Assembly: GCA_012845835.1 (NCBI GenBank)
Contig: JABAKD010000019.1
Span: forward strand, 14,805,420-14,869,419
Source: Undaria pinnatifida
Lineage: Eukaryota > Sar > Phaeophyceae > Laminariales > Alariaceae
Length of the DNA: 64,000 nt
Direction: 5' to 3'
Positions 22,850 to 33,920 of the stretch are shown piece by piece. Made by a program: the position numbers and the translations under genes. Below the pieces are notes generated by a model. It did no database searches. It was not told the origin of the DNA and saw only the letters and a list, made by a program, of their open reading frames with translations. Every line of letters begins with the position of its first letter. Within the stretch, counting starts at the first letter, position 1.

Positions 22850-24520
22850 CGATATTTGATTAGCGCCGTAGCCCTGTGACGATGTAGTAGCGGTGTCTTC
22901 AGGGCAATTGATCAAGCCAGCGATCCATCGACTCTTCTGTTATCGTCGTAATCCTGTTGGCTTCCTGTCAATACCTCACTACCGGTATGTTCTACTGGCA
23001 TTAACTCTGTTGGGTTCTTTGTGCCGTTAGATTTTTGCCGTAAAATAGCTTTTTGAGCCCTGTAACTGTGACGATTTAACAATTCCTCTTTCATCAGGGC
23101 AATCGAGCAACCCAGCATTCTAGACGTCCAACCGCGAACGCGTGTAACAATGGAGCGTAGGTATAGCGGGCTATAGATTTGGTAAGATACCCCGCAGAAT
23201 ATTCTTGTGGTCAATAAACCGAATCACTGCGGCGAGCTCTCTTACCGAATTTACTGCCTACTATGCCGACCGACGATGTATGTAGTTCCAACTATGGTAT
23301 TTCGTTCGACCGCTCGTCCAGGAGTAACCACTATGGACGGTCAGTATTAATAAATGTGCTCGTGGGATACCAAACTTACTTGCAGCAAAAAATTGGTTGG
23401 GTGGGAAACCATGCAGTATACTGTAATAGTACAGAGTATTGAAACCGACGAACGAACGTCATAATAACCTAATAAGGCGTACCCATCCCAACAAAAAAAA
23501 TGTCAGAAACGGGCCAGAATGGCAATTCTAACGGGAAAAAAAATCGTGGCTTGGGTGCTTGGGTTGTCCTGCGTGGGGTATATGACTTTCGTCGGTGTCA
23601 AAGCAACTATTTGGAAAAATGAAAAAATACACTTCAGCTGTGAGATCGACCAAAAAGCATTTTGATAGAAAATCACCTTATCTTTTTTTTTTTTATCCTC
23701 CGGCGGATGGGGAAAAATATAGCTTTAGCTCACCACACTTCCACGTATTTTCATACGCGTCGTGTGTCGATTTAACTCAGTTGCTTTCGCAGCCCAACGC
23801 TAGCTGGCGCACCCTTCGGGTCCCATTGTAGGTATAGCGTAAGCTGTCCCTATCAGTGGTCTTCGTTACAACCCCGGCAGCGCAAGCGTAGTTACCGACC
23901 CAACCAAAGTTGGTATCCCGCCAGCACTATCATCATGGACGTGGGAGATAAGTATGTTCTGTCTTGTATCATGTTATGATGTTATTTTGTTGTCGTCGTA
24001 GCCTTGCGGCGACGGAAAGCGATTCATTAGGACGATCAAGCGACCGAGCAACACATCACCCCATCTATCCAATCGGGAACATAATCTGGGCGGCCAGTGG
24101 GTATCGTATTACAGGAAACAGAGTAACCTTGCTGTTCTTGGCTGTATCGTGTTGTGGTCGTACAGTAGTTCTTCGACGGTGCTTATTTGATTCACCAGGG
24201 CATTCGAGCGATCGAGCCAATCGCCATCCCATCTGTCCAACCGGGAACGAACATGATATTTCGTTCGGTCATTCGCCCCCAAGAAGGAGCAACAACTACA
24301 GTATGGGCGGCCAATGGGTATGGGAGACAGTCAAATATTGTTTTTCTTGATTGTGTCGTAGTATCGTCATAGTATCGCCATAGTATCGCCATAGCCCTGT
24401 GACGACGTGCAAGGAGTCCAGAGGGCCATCGATCGACCGATTCAACAGGGAACGCGCCATTTGGTTCGACCGTTCGCCCCCACGGGGAAGCAAGCGCTGA
24501 CTGGCAGTCGTATGTACTAC
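22850..24520. repeat. Decayed tandem array, unit about 150-250 bp
   Basis: At least five degenerate units (near 22865, 23045, 23990, 24150, 24385) share 'GTCGTAGCCCTGTGACGACG', 'CAGGGCAATCGATCAAGC', 'CCATCTGTCCAACCGGGAAC', 'TTTCGTTCGACCGTTCGCCC' and 'GGGCGGCCAATGGGTAT'. A retroposon (23683-23905) has inserted within it. Units keep no common open frame. Confidence 0.65.
23683..23905 (-). mobile_element. Poly(A)-tailed retroposon, reverse copy
   Basis: It starts with an 11-T run followed by ATCCTCCGGCGGATGGGG, then reads through the reverse complement of the family to CCGGCAGCGCAAGCG. A weak, much older relative may lie at 15955-16000. Confidence 0.68.
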
Positions 24521-24639
24521 CAGGTACTGGTATCTACGATGCACGACCAACGGGCATGACAGACAAACCCTGCGTTGCTGTGTACAAAACCTCGCTTAGA
24601 TTCGTCTAGAGATATTTCGTGCAAAGCGTTTTTTTTCGC

Positions 24640-24785
24640 AGTTCTGCGGTGCGGTGCGGTGCGGTGCGGCGCGGTGCGGTTTTGGACAAGGGAAGTGCTT
24701 ATGGTGCGGTGCGGTTCAGAGAACCGTATTGCATCGCACCGCACTGCCGAATCGCGTGGCACCTCACCGCACCGTTAGGAAAGCC
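24640..24785. repeat. GCGGT pentanucleotide run with inverted partner
   Basis: GCGGTGCGGTGCGGTGCGGT (24647 on) and TGGTGCGGTGCGGTTCAGAG are followed by CATCGCACCGCACTGCC and CACCTCACCGCACCG, so the region can fold into long GC-rich hairpins. Confidence 0.8.
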
Positions 24786-24927
24786 GCGCACCGTGTAATG
24801 TTTTTTTTTATATAAAAATGATAAGCTTTGTTTGGGTGATTGTTAGTTTTGGCCGATACCCACTTCTCGCCTTTGCAAGCTGCGTCATGTATACCGCGGT
24901 GCCTCGTACCTGTTGCGTCGGTTGCAG

Positions 24928-25096
24928 GTTGATCGCCGCTGATAACGCATTGGCCGCGATGGCTACGGCAGGGATTTTCGGGGCATTCGCGGGAGCAGCC
25001 GCTAAGAGATTCTTGTTCGCCAGAAGGCAATGCCGTACGAGACCACCAAAGGGCGACAACAACACAGCGGACAACTCCAACAAGACGGCGACGTAA
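24928..25096 (+). CDS. Terminal exon candidate, small membrane-type protein
   Basis: CGGTTGCAG|G followed by 55 codons and TAA. A hydrophobic Ala/Gly helix (ALAAMATAGIFGAFAGAAA) is followed by a basic, then polar tail (KRFLFARRQCRTRPPKGDN). A decayed copy with the same RRQC-R-T pattern lies 355 bp downstream at 25383-25475, the same behaviour as the lipase and ataxin-3 exons. Earlier exons were not found. Confidence 0.45.
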
Positions 25097-25382
25097 CCGA
25101 CCTCCCTGTGACTCTTTCAGTTTTTTGTACGATTCCCTTTTTTTTTTTCGGACGGTTTTCCCGCTTGATTTTTAGGGTGAATCAACGCCTTTTCAGAGCG
25201 ATTTTCTGGGGTTTTTTTGTGTTTCTTGAGATTCGAGTCCCTGATTCATTATTCGGCACGATTTCCCTGTTTTTGATATGTCGTGCTATTCTCTATTTTG
25301 ATTTTTAGGGCGATTTCCCCGTTTGATTTTTGGGGCGATTCCGCCATTTCATTTTTTACTGTTGCGAGGCTTTTGTTCGATT

Positions 25383-25475
25383 GTTGGGTTGTTCGATTGT
25401 TCCGCAGGAGGCAATGCCAAACGAGAACAAAGGCGACAAAATTACACGGGACGATTCCAAGAAGGACGACGACGT
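25383..25475 (+). pseudogene. Decayed copy of the exon at 24928
   Basis: TTCCGCAGGAGGCAATGCCA and GGACGATTCCAAGAAGGACG repeat CGCCAGAAGGCAATGCCGTA and GGACAACTCCAACAAGACGG. The frame gives RRQCQTRTKATK and then loses the original reading. Confidence 0.65.
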
Positions 25476-25513
25476 AACCGGCTCTCCCTCTCCGACCCCT
25501 TGTATATACCATA

Positions 25514-25803
25514 GCCGGTCGCCCCGGTGGCGTATCAGGTTATCCTCGAGCCTGGTATAGGTCAGTTTCGTGACTTCGAGCCCCGCCGAGTGCATACTCG
25601 TATAAATTCGTTGGGACTTTTTCTTGTGCACAAATTGACTTGCGGTAAGCGCGAGAGCGTGAGTTAGCAACACTCGATGAAAAATCGACGAGCAGTGGGA
25701 TTGCTGAACCCTATGCGCGATAAAAATTGAAGGCAAAGACCGGGGGGGAGAAGGGACGACACCTGTGACCACGGCTTGTCCAGAAGCTGGAAAGTAAAAG
25801 TGT
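25514..25803 (+). mobile_element. tRNA-derived SINE, best-preserved pol III head
   Basis: An A box (TGGCGTATCAG) lies 45 bases before a B-box-like GACTTCGAGCCC, the spacing found in tRNA genes; the preceding GCCCCGG sits where a tRNA acceptor strand would. The body of about 220 bp ends CCAGAAGCTGGAAAGTAAAA. It interrupts a degenerate minisatellite. Other copies: 1471-1764, 3286-3569 and, diverged, 18015-18240. Confidence 0.72.
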
Positions 25804-26599
25804 TCGAAAAACATATATATATATACCGTTGGAGTAATTCCCCGTTCAATTTTTCGGGAGATATCTTTCTTATGCTGTCGGGCGATTCCAAGCTTGACTT
25901 TTTTGTCGGGCCATTTCGCGGTTTGTTTTCGGGGCGGTGCCTTGCTTAGTTTTTCGGCCGATTCCTTGCTTTATTTTGTCGGTCGATTCCCAGGTTGATT
26001 TTTAGTTTTTTGGCGATTCCCCGTTTGATTATTGGGGCGTTTCCTGATTTGATTTTCTGGCGGTTGACCCCAATCTCTTGATTCTTCGTTCGATTCCCAA
26101 GATGAGGTTTTCGGCGATTTCCCACTTTTTTTAGGGGGGGGGGCGATTCCCCGTTTGATTTTTCGCACCTGAGTGTGCGAATCAGTGGGGAGCCGTCTTC
26201 CATTGGATGCAACCGAATGCAATCCGGTTCGCGTTGCTTGTCCCGCTCACAGGACAATTTGGTGGCAAGTAAGGAGATGAGGGGCCGGGGGCGAGGGGAG
26301 GGGAGGAGGGGAGGAGCGGAGGGGAACGTGCTACGATATGTAGGGGTACCCGTAGAACGTGTTGGCCGCACACATACGTGGGACAGACGAGAGAAACCGA
26401 TCACACCGATCACTTGATGATCTAGATCCTGCGTGGAAGATCTGTATGGTGTAGGTTTTGTTGCTTGGCACTTGGGTGGGAGCCGTACGATCTGCATCCA
26501 TTGATCCAGCGAAACATTTAGTGTTGCCAGGTTTTGAGCTGTACTGATGATATTCAAATCTTGTCCAAAATCTCGTAACGACAAATGCAGGGTCTGTCG

Positions 26600-26740
26600 T
26601 AGGTTATCTAGATCGTGATCTAGATTATCTAGATTATCTAGGTGATCTAGATCTCGTTATCTAGATTATGTAGAATATCTAGATTATGTAGAATATCTAG
26701 ATTATGTAGAATATATGTAGGTGATCTAGATCGTGATCTG
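26600..26740. repeat. TCTAGATTAT-type minisatellite, 18-bp period
   Basis: ATTATGTAGAATATCTAG repeats three times after a looser run of ATCTAGATTATCTAG words. Confidence 0.75.
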
Positions 26741-27004
26741 TCGGAGTTTTGATTTTTTTTCTGACTGTTGGTGCTCGGCAACTGAGCAACTGTCCACTAC
26801 GTACCGTGGGAATCCCATGATCCCATAATCCCATCATCCTAGTATCCCGTTAAGGTATTACGATAGCGCTCCATGTATGCCTATTGAGGTAAAGCTATGG
26901 GATTGCTCATCGAGTTGAGCGCTTTTTTTTTCCTAAAGTCATTGTATTGGGATTGGGATTGGTCATTGAGTTGAGCGTTTTTTTTTTCTGGAGTCAGTGT
27001 TTGG

Positions 27005-27125
27005 GTGGGGTATACCACGATGGTACACCCCACGATGGTACACCCCACGATGGTACACCCCACGATGGTACACCCCACGATGATACACCCCACGATGGTA
27101 CGATGGTAGGATGGTAGGATGGTAT
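27005..27125. repeat. 15-bp minisatellite ACGATGGTACACCCC
   Basis: Five or six near-identical units are followed by ACGATGGTAGG variants. Just upstream, two copies of GGGATTG(G)...TCATCGAGTTGAGCG sit at 26900 and 26955. Confidence 0.85.
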
Positions 27126-27129
27126 CCGA

Positions 27130-29580
27130 CGATGGTTCACCTAGCGTGAGGGGTGACATTTAAATTGGCCGCACCTTTTGATTATATGGCGCTATCCACT
27201 GGACCAGTCAGTGACGTCACTCAGTGTCTTGCGGGTTTACACGATAGTGCTCTACAACACAGTAGATAACGAACAGAGTGTACACGTTCGATCTCGTAGC
27301 ACCAATCTCGTCAGCGTTGGTCTCCGAGGACTTTCCCTTGACCCTAGACGAGTATGTATTAATAGAGCATCACAACCGTTAAAATCAGTGGTTAATTAGT
27401 CTAGACTAGTCTAGTCTAGTCTAATGTTTTTCTCCGGCACACAAGTCGAAAATAACCAGTATTTATTACTCCGACTGGATTTGAGCTCCAGCACATCCTT
27501 TGTTCGAGATTAACTCCTGCACTTATTTTGTTGGTTATGTGGCACTATCCACTACGCGGATATAGCACTTGGTATAGGGTATATCGTATATAACCGTCAG
27601 CATTTTGCTGTGAGGGCTATTGGTTGTGCAACTACGATATGTTTTGCTACTTGTGTGTAGATGGAAGGAAGGGGGGGCGGGGGGGGAGGGAGTACAGAGA
27701 GAGGGGGGGGGAGGGTGAGGGAGGTTAGCGGAGGCAGGGGGGCAGTTGGGTTGCTGCATGCTCTAGGTCTACAATGTGCATGTTTTCCCTCCAGTCTACC
27801 ACGTATGCTGCGTTTGTACTATATGAATACTCGTGCATTGTTGGAAATGTGACGAGTTCGCTCGCTTGTGATCTGCTTTTCGTTTTTTTTTGTGCAGTCG
27901 CACCGTTATCCATGTCCGTAACATCTGCATGACATGTACACAGCATGCTCATGGCATGCCAATCTATGGCAGTAGACACGGCGGTGTGGTTGTGTCGGCG
28001 TCGCTCGCACAGGCGGTAAAGTACCCTCGCTACTATTTGGACCCGATAAGGCAATACTTTGGATATCTCGAGCTCGTGTAACGTTTTTACATGAATCCTG
28101 GTGCCCAGCACCATCGTGTATAATGTAGTCAATACGTAAACAACAAGGAGGTCGGGCTCATCAACCGTCTGTGAGTAGATATATGAGCGCGCAGCTACGC
28201 CAGTATTGTGGGCGTTCATCGCCCGTTGCGTACGATGCAGACCTGTGTTTCTAGGTGTGCTGCGACTTCAGCACCTCGAAAGAAAAAAAAAAGTTGCCAA
28301 ATCAGAACGGTGATAAATTTATATAAAATATCTATTAAAAATAGCAAGATTTTTTTGCCAGCGACAACGTGGAGTTAGAACCATTGTAGCAGTCCGGACA
28401 CCACGCAAGAATGTACATCATCCGCAACCCAACCCGTGGCCGATGCTGTAATAATGGTCGATTTGTATGGTGCCACTTCTTAGAACTGCACCCACGTGTT
28501 TGAAGAAAATTTTCTCGTAAAATTAGTGTGGGATATTTTTTTTTGGAGTTCCGAAAGAGTTAGGGTAGGGGTATCCCTATATAAGGCGGTATCCCGATAT
28601 AAGGCGGCCAATATCGCTTGGCGCGACTGGGGAATTGCATTCATTCATAATCCGGAATGAATAAGGTGAATAAGATGAATAGTGCGGCTTCCCCCTATAA
28701 GGTGGTCACATTGCTCTCTATAGTGCTCTGGCACACCACGGCGGCCTTACTCTGGAGAAACCCTACTGTCTGAAATCGGTAAAGAAAAACCGTCCCCTCC
28801 TAGCAAACAAGAACGCAAAGAATCACAAACAATCGTAACAAATAATCGTCACAACAACAAAAAACACACGGTTCTGAACATGCCGTGACATTTTTTTGAA
28901 GTCTTAGAGATCATCTGATGAAAAACGTTTTGTAATTTTCATTTTATTTTCATTAATCCGTCCGTTGATATCAATTTCTACACACCACACACGCGGGTTC
29001 TTTCCATCTTTTCAAAATCACGATTCGTGTCGAGTGCTTTTTATTCGTCACGAGTCGAGCTTGCTTTCTTATACGTATATGTTCGTTAGAAATGCCGGAA
29101 TTGCCCAATAAAAGGCTGGAAAAATGGACAACTAACTGCCAGGCATTTGATTTGATGAGAAATGGCACCAGAGTTGAGGGAGTAAGGTGGATAATTGGAG
29201 AAACGCCATAGAGTATACAGTGTGGTCGGGCGAGGCCCGTCGTCGAGTACGGTAATGACATTCCTCCATGTCATTATTATGGCATACAGTACTGCTGCTG
29301 TAGATAACACGCAAGAAGAGAACATACCCCCCCTGGAATGTTTCACTGGCCATCAGATCATCATCCATCAGATCATCCATCAGGTCATCGTTTATCCAAA
29401 ACAAGGAAGGGAGGGAGAGACACCAGCGCAAGGAAGATTGCGAGGTTTTCGAAAATAGCTCGTCCGGAACAAACAACTTTCGATAGATTTTACCATCGCT
29501 CGGCATTTTCTTGCGCCCTCCCGGTGGTGGAGAAAATCGGAATCGAGAAAGTCGTCCGTCCGTAGCTCGGTGTGCTGTCT
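27130..29580. other. Intergenic, no gene seen
   Basis: Contains TCTAGACTAGTCTAGTCTAG (27399-27421), a G-rich block (27670-27740), and CCCTATATAAGGCGG/CCCGATATAAGGCGG repeats at 28575-28610. The 164-codon minus frame (27725-28219) has no recognisable domain. Two tRNA-A-box-like words (minus strand, 27215 and 27560) are discussed under findings. Confidence 0.4.
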
Positions 29581-29589
29581 TTGGTCTTG

Positions 29590-30680
29590 TGTGTCGTACG
29601 GCACAGCTGTAACAGTGTCAGGTGGTTGTGCGACAAGGTAGCATCTGGCATGCTTCCGCAATGATATTAATAAGCGCACATCTTCAAGACTTGAAGTTCA
29701 ATACTTGGTAGAGTCGTACGAAGACGCCACCTGGTTCCAGCAGAAAATTGCGGGGCCGGGGTTGCCGCAAAGAAAATAGTACCTGGTAGTGTTTTGGTGG
29801 ATTTGGAAATATTATGTCAAGATTCAGATTTATTTCACGGTCGCATAGATAGGTCGGCGTTTGTTTGTACTCTACCCTTCATAACCGACTTAGAAAAACC
29901 GCCCGTCTGATGGGGGGGTGTGTTGTCTCGCGCGTTGTAGCTGACGTTTTTCAAGATTTATTATAAAAATGGTTGGTAGTTGTGCACGACATTGTGGCAG
30001 CTGGCCTCCGGGATGCTAGGAGTAACGCAGCACGGCAGCAAGTACTTCGTTGTCGTGTGACAACGCCAGAATAACTTTGCGGGGAGAGACGGGTATATCA
30101 AATTAATTACTAGTAAAACACATATTTTCTACACACTTCAGCTGTGAGTTCGATGAAATTAGGGTCGGTACACACCCTTGCAAGCGGCGTGATACACGGG
30201 CCGCTCGTTTTTACACTTTTTACAAATGTATTACTGTATACTGGTTGTCTTGCGGGTTAATAAAAATAGTTGTATCGTACGACGTGGTGGCATCTGGCAT
30301 CCGAAATACAAAAGAGTGCAGCGACAAGTACCTTGCAGTCGTATGGAAACGCCAGAGCATTGCGCGGAGACACGGATGTCGAAGACGACAAAAGGCGGCA
30401 AGAAGACAAGGAGCGCAAGAGGGAATGCTCAGAAGAAGCCCAAATTAGTTGTACAATCGTTGTTGCGAGTTTTGGGCACAAGCGAAAATCGGGAAAATTA
30501 CGGCGCATACAACTCCCACCATGACATTGTCGACGATTAACGGTGACGAGTACATCTGCCTGCTGGTCGTCACCCCCAAACGAACGCGAACAACAATAAT
30601 ACAGCACGTTGTGCAGCAGTCGCATGGAAACGGCAGACCATTGCGGAGAGACACGGACGGGTATCTCAAACCAAGACCCT
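29590..30680 (+). repeat. Decayed tandem array, unit about 300 bp, exon-like core
   Basis: Near 29711, 30057, 30343 and 30625 a core like CGTATGGAAACGCCAGAGCA, then TTGCGCGGAGACACGGATG, recurs. The best copy (30270-30524) has an open frame with YGNARALRGDTDVEDDKRRQ. A gene exon with relics is possible but no splice context was established. Confidence 0.5.
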
Positions 30681-30749
30681 CCTGCGTAGTAAAATTGCAC
30701 GCTTAAGTTCTGCAGGGTTTGTTTGTGGATTCCGGGTAAAAGGGTATTA

Positions 30750-31085
30750 TTGGAGTCTTACAGAACTTCCAGAAGTTCCGGGTATTGTGGCACGGGCGTA
30801 CAGAACTCACAGAAGTTCCGGGCGGGTACGGAAGGTGCTGTACCCGTACCCTGGGTATTGGGGCACGGGGTGTACATAACTCACAGAAGTTCCGGGTACG
30901 GGTATGAACGTCTTACAAAACTAACAAAAATTCGGGTACGGGTATAAAAGTCTTACAGAACTTCCAGAAGTTCCGGGTATTGTGGCACGGGCGTACAGAA
31001 CTTACATACAGAAGTTCCGGGTACGGGCATGAATGCCCTACAGAACTTACAGAAGTTCCGGGTACGGGTAATACCCGGGTAAATG
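30750..31085 (+). repeat. GAACTTCCAGAAGTTC array 1
   Basis: About seven units of ACAGAACTTNCAGAAGTTCC and GGGTACGGGTA. The core GAACTTC-CA-GAAGTTC is a perfect dyad with a 2-nt centre. Units alternate with GGGTATTGTGGCACGGGCGT. Confidence 0.8.
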
Positions 31086-31894
31086 CACACTCCCTCGGGG
31101 GGGAGTTCGATTCGAAGTGGAGGATTTAATCCAACTTGTATGATATGATGGATGGAATGCTCTCACTGGGCCAATGGGTCCCCGAGGTAATCTGTCGTAG
31201 CTTTAAGGGAATTATGAATTATCGACAAAAAAACCTCCACCAAGAGGCGATAAATCGTAAACCTCAATGAGTGGCGACCGGGGCAACAGCCGCGCTCACG
31301 GCTATACTGCGCTATGGTCATACCATAGCGTACCCCGGCTGTGGCGCTTCAAAACAAATAATGGCGGTCGCACGCCCCTATTTGCCACCACAGCTCGACA
31401 AGCCAAGTGCCTCGACAAAGAAAAAGCGAAATTACCGAAAACAGAAGATACTTCTATTAATAGACGTCTAGACTATGGTTGCTGCATCGCCGTCACGGCA
31501 GATCATTCCGATCGGAAAATATATTGACAATACGCTATCAATGCGTGGTTTCCCGATTGGCGCCAAGTTCGTACCAGGCATGTTTCCACCAAATCGAATC
31601 GAATTCTATTCGATTAATAAAAAATCAATATTTAATTTTTTTGTGATTCAAAAGTGTCCTTCGTTAATACAACACGTGCCCACGGCTTAGAAGCGAAAGA
31701 AACATGGACAGGACCTACTTACGGTACAGCAGTAGTGCTACTATGCTACTATCATATTCGATATGTACTGCTACTGCTGTACGTTCGGTGTTTGGTTGGT
31801 TTCACTGACGACAAGAGATGACATCATAATAGAATGCATAGTACAAACTCTTTGGGTTATTAAACCTGAATTAATGCATGTGGGCGCCCCGGGT

Positions 31895-32315
31895 ATTGTA
31901 ACAAAGGTATACCCGTACCCCCCGGGTATTGCTTGTGCCACAGTCCTACAGAAGTCACAGAAGTTATGGGTTAGGGTATCCCCATCTTACAGAACTTACA
32001 GAAATTTCGGGTACGGTACACGGAAGTGTTACAGAACTCACAGAAGTTCCGGGTATTGTGGCACGGGCGTACATAACTCACAAGCGTTATAAAAATTAAA
32101 TGATATTATACCCGTACCCCGGGTAGTTGTGGCACTGGCATACAGAACTTTCACAAGTTCCGGGTACGGGTATGAATGTCATACAGAACTTCCAGAAGTT
32201 CCGGGTACGTACGGGTATGGATGTCCTATTAATACAGTAAGTCATAGAAATTCTTTGTAGGGTAATACCCGGGGTAAATACCCGGGTATGGTTTGTGCAT
32301 ACCCTACAGAACCCA
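31895..32315 (+). repeat. GAACTTCCAGAAGTTC array 2
   Basis: The same family as 30750-31085, in the same orientation, more diverged, with at least six units and several CCCGGGTA palindromes. The two arrays flank about 800 bp of unrelated sequence. Confidence 0.78.
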
Positions 32316-32639
32316 GCCTTGATTTTGTTTTGCGAGTTGCGGAAGCCAACCTCGGGAAAACCCCAGAACGCACACAACAACTCCCACCATATATATGGAT
32401 GATTGATGGCGAATCCGGGCGGCCACATTGTTAGTTCTGCTGGAGCCGACGAGCACACCTACCTACCCATTGTGTTTTTGGCCGAGCACAAGACCACTAC
32501 CGATGTGTACACAGCTTACTGCTGAATATAATCAAAAAGAAAAATTACTGCACAAAGCAGGGTGTAGCTGCATCGATCGCGAGAAGCGAGTGAGTCAGTC
32601 GTGGACGGCCCGAATACCGGTAGAACGAACGGTGAACTA

Positions 32640-33060
32640 ACAACGCGCTACTAGTTTTGGTATGTGAGAAATGGTGCAGCAACTGGGGTGAACCTGTCCT
32701 TATAGCAGAGTGGGGCTTAGTGCAAGGTAGTGCAAGTGCTGCTGTTGGGACGAGTGTCGGCGGCGGGCAATAAGGTAGTGTCATGCCGGCCGTGCCATGT
32801 TGCATCTAATAATATAGCAAGAAGTAATGAAGTGCTTAGTTAGGGAGCTAGCTGTGAGTCGCGAGGAGCCTACAACGAACGGTGCTCAGTATTTGCTGAT
32901 GGGGCTGAGGAGAGCCTGTGTGCGTAGCAGACCGGGGTTTCATTAGCAAGGCAGTGCAAATACTACTGTAAGGAGTGTAGGGGAGGGGTGTCAGTGTCTG
33001 GCGCGGTCTACAAGGGTGGTGCCAAGCCGGCCCGTGAATGTAGCATGTAGCATAAGTCGC
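32640..33060 (+). repeat. Diverged tandem pair, unit about 210-250 bp
   Basis: GGTAGTGCAAGTGCTGCTGT ... TGCCGGCCGTGCCATGTTGC (32720-32812) is repeated with many changes as GGCAGTGCAAATACTACTGT ... AGCCGGCCCGTGAATGTAGC (32950-33050). Confidence 0.55.
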
Positions 33061-33299
33061 GGTTTGTACTTGGACAAAAACTCAAAATACCCAACTGGAC
33101 GTAAATTTGATATCCGTTTTATCTTTATATTGAAATGTTAAGGGCCCCTATGTTTTCGTCTACAGTGGTGTATGGTACGAGGAAAGAGATCCAATCAAAG
33201 TGCTCGAGAGACCCCGAGACTGTACGCTTTCAACCAATCAACTGATGACGAAGAGATCGCACCACCTCACACCTCACGCACACGTGTACAGCGTACAGA

Positions 33300-33920
33300 A
33301 TACAGCAGCAGTCAAGCTCACTATCCACGGCTGACTGGGATTGAAAAGAACAAGGGGATTGGAGGGAGGGGTGACCTTGAGAGACGTAGCGGGTGCGCCA
33401 GCCTGTGGTTCGTCGTTCGCATACAAAAAATACTGCTGTCCCATCAGGTTCCGCCGCAAACAGGTTCACGGAAGGTTGCCCTGCAACTAACATTCAATAC
33501 TAATTCCAAGTGGTTTGTCCCCAGTGCTATTAATAGCGGGATTTGTCCGCTACTGGTACATATACAACACGGCAACACTGCTAGGCCTGCGGCTTCGACC
33601 TCGGGGGTAGACGCCTGTGGTGCGGCTGGATGTTGATCGCGTGCCCTAGCGACATCTGCAGCAGCAGCCCTGGCCTTGGACCTTGGAGGCTCGCGAATTG
33701 GAGCGTCCGTCCGAAAGTAACCAAGCAAAGGGCACCAGGTACAACTACTGTACCTGGTATGTCGGTATCATTCCCCCCAGCCATGACGAGGCGAAGGACT
33801 CGGAGGACACGACGATTACAGTTGGCGATCAGCATAATGGGCCTTACTTGCGTTAGTGTTTCACCGGCAGCGGCGGCAAGGGCATCTTCTCCTGCTTTGT
33901 AAGTGCGGCTTCTTCTAGGC
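33300..33920 (-). CDS. Possible gene fragment, two or three exons, unknown product
   Basis: On the minus strand, 33920-33848 encodes YKAGEDALAAAAGETLTQ and ends at a consensus GTAAGG donor. 33725-33570 encodes APIREPPRSKARAAAADVAR and an Ala/Pro-rich run. 33420-33330 encodes NDEPQAGAPATSLKVTPPSN up to SQPWI|GTGAGC. All are GC-rich and coding-like against their surroundings. Junction phases were not proven, so this is tentative. Confidence 0.3.

Larger units (their letters stand above)
25110..26170. repeat. Degenerate minisatellite, unit about 30 bp, split by a SINE
   Basis: Words like GGCGATTCCCCGTTTGATTT recur from 25140 to 25345 and again from 25840 to 26165, with the SINE and the relic of the 24.9-kb exon between. 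The repeat lacks stops on the minus strand and so gives a 212-codon frame (25946-26584) that I do not call a gene. Confidence 0.7.

Noticed and set aside
25946-26584. 212-codon minus-strand open frame
   Set aside because: Most of it is the translated 30-bp minisatellite; there is no domain or splice support.
27005-27125. CRISPR-like array of short repeats
   Set aside because: The units are contiguous 15-mers without spacers, in a eukaryotic setting.
27178-27570. tRNA genes on the minus strand
   Set aside because: A-box-like words are present, but B boxes are absent or wrongly spaced and no cloverleaf closes.
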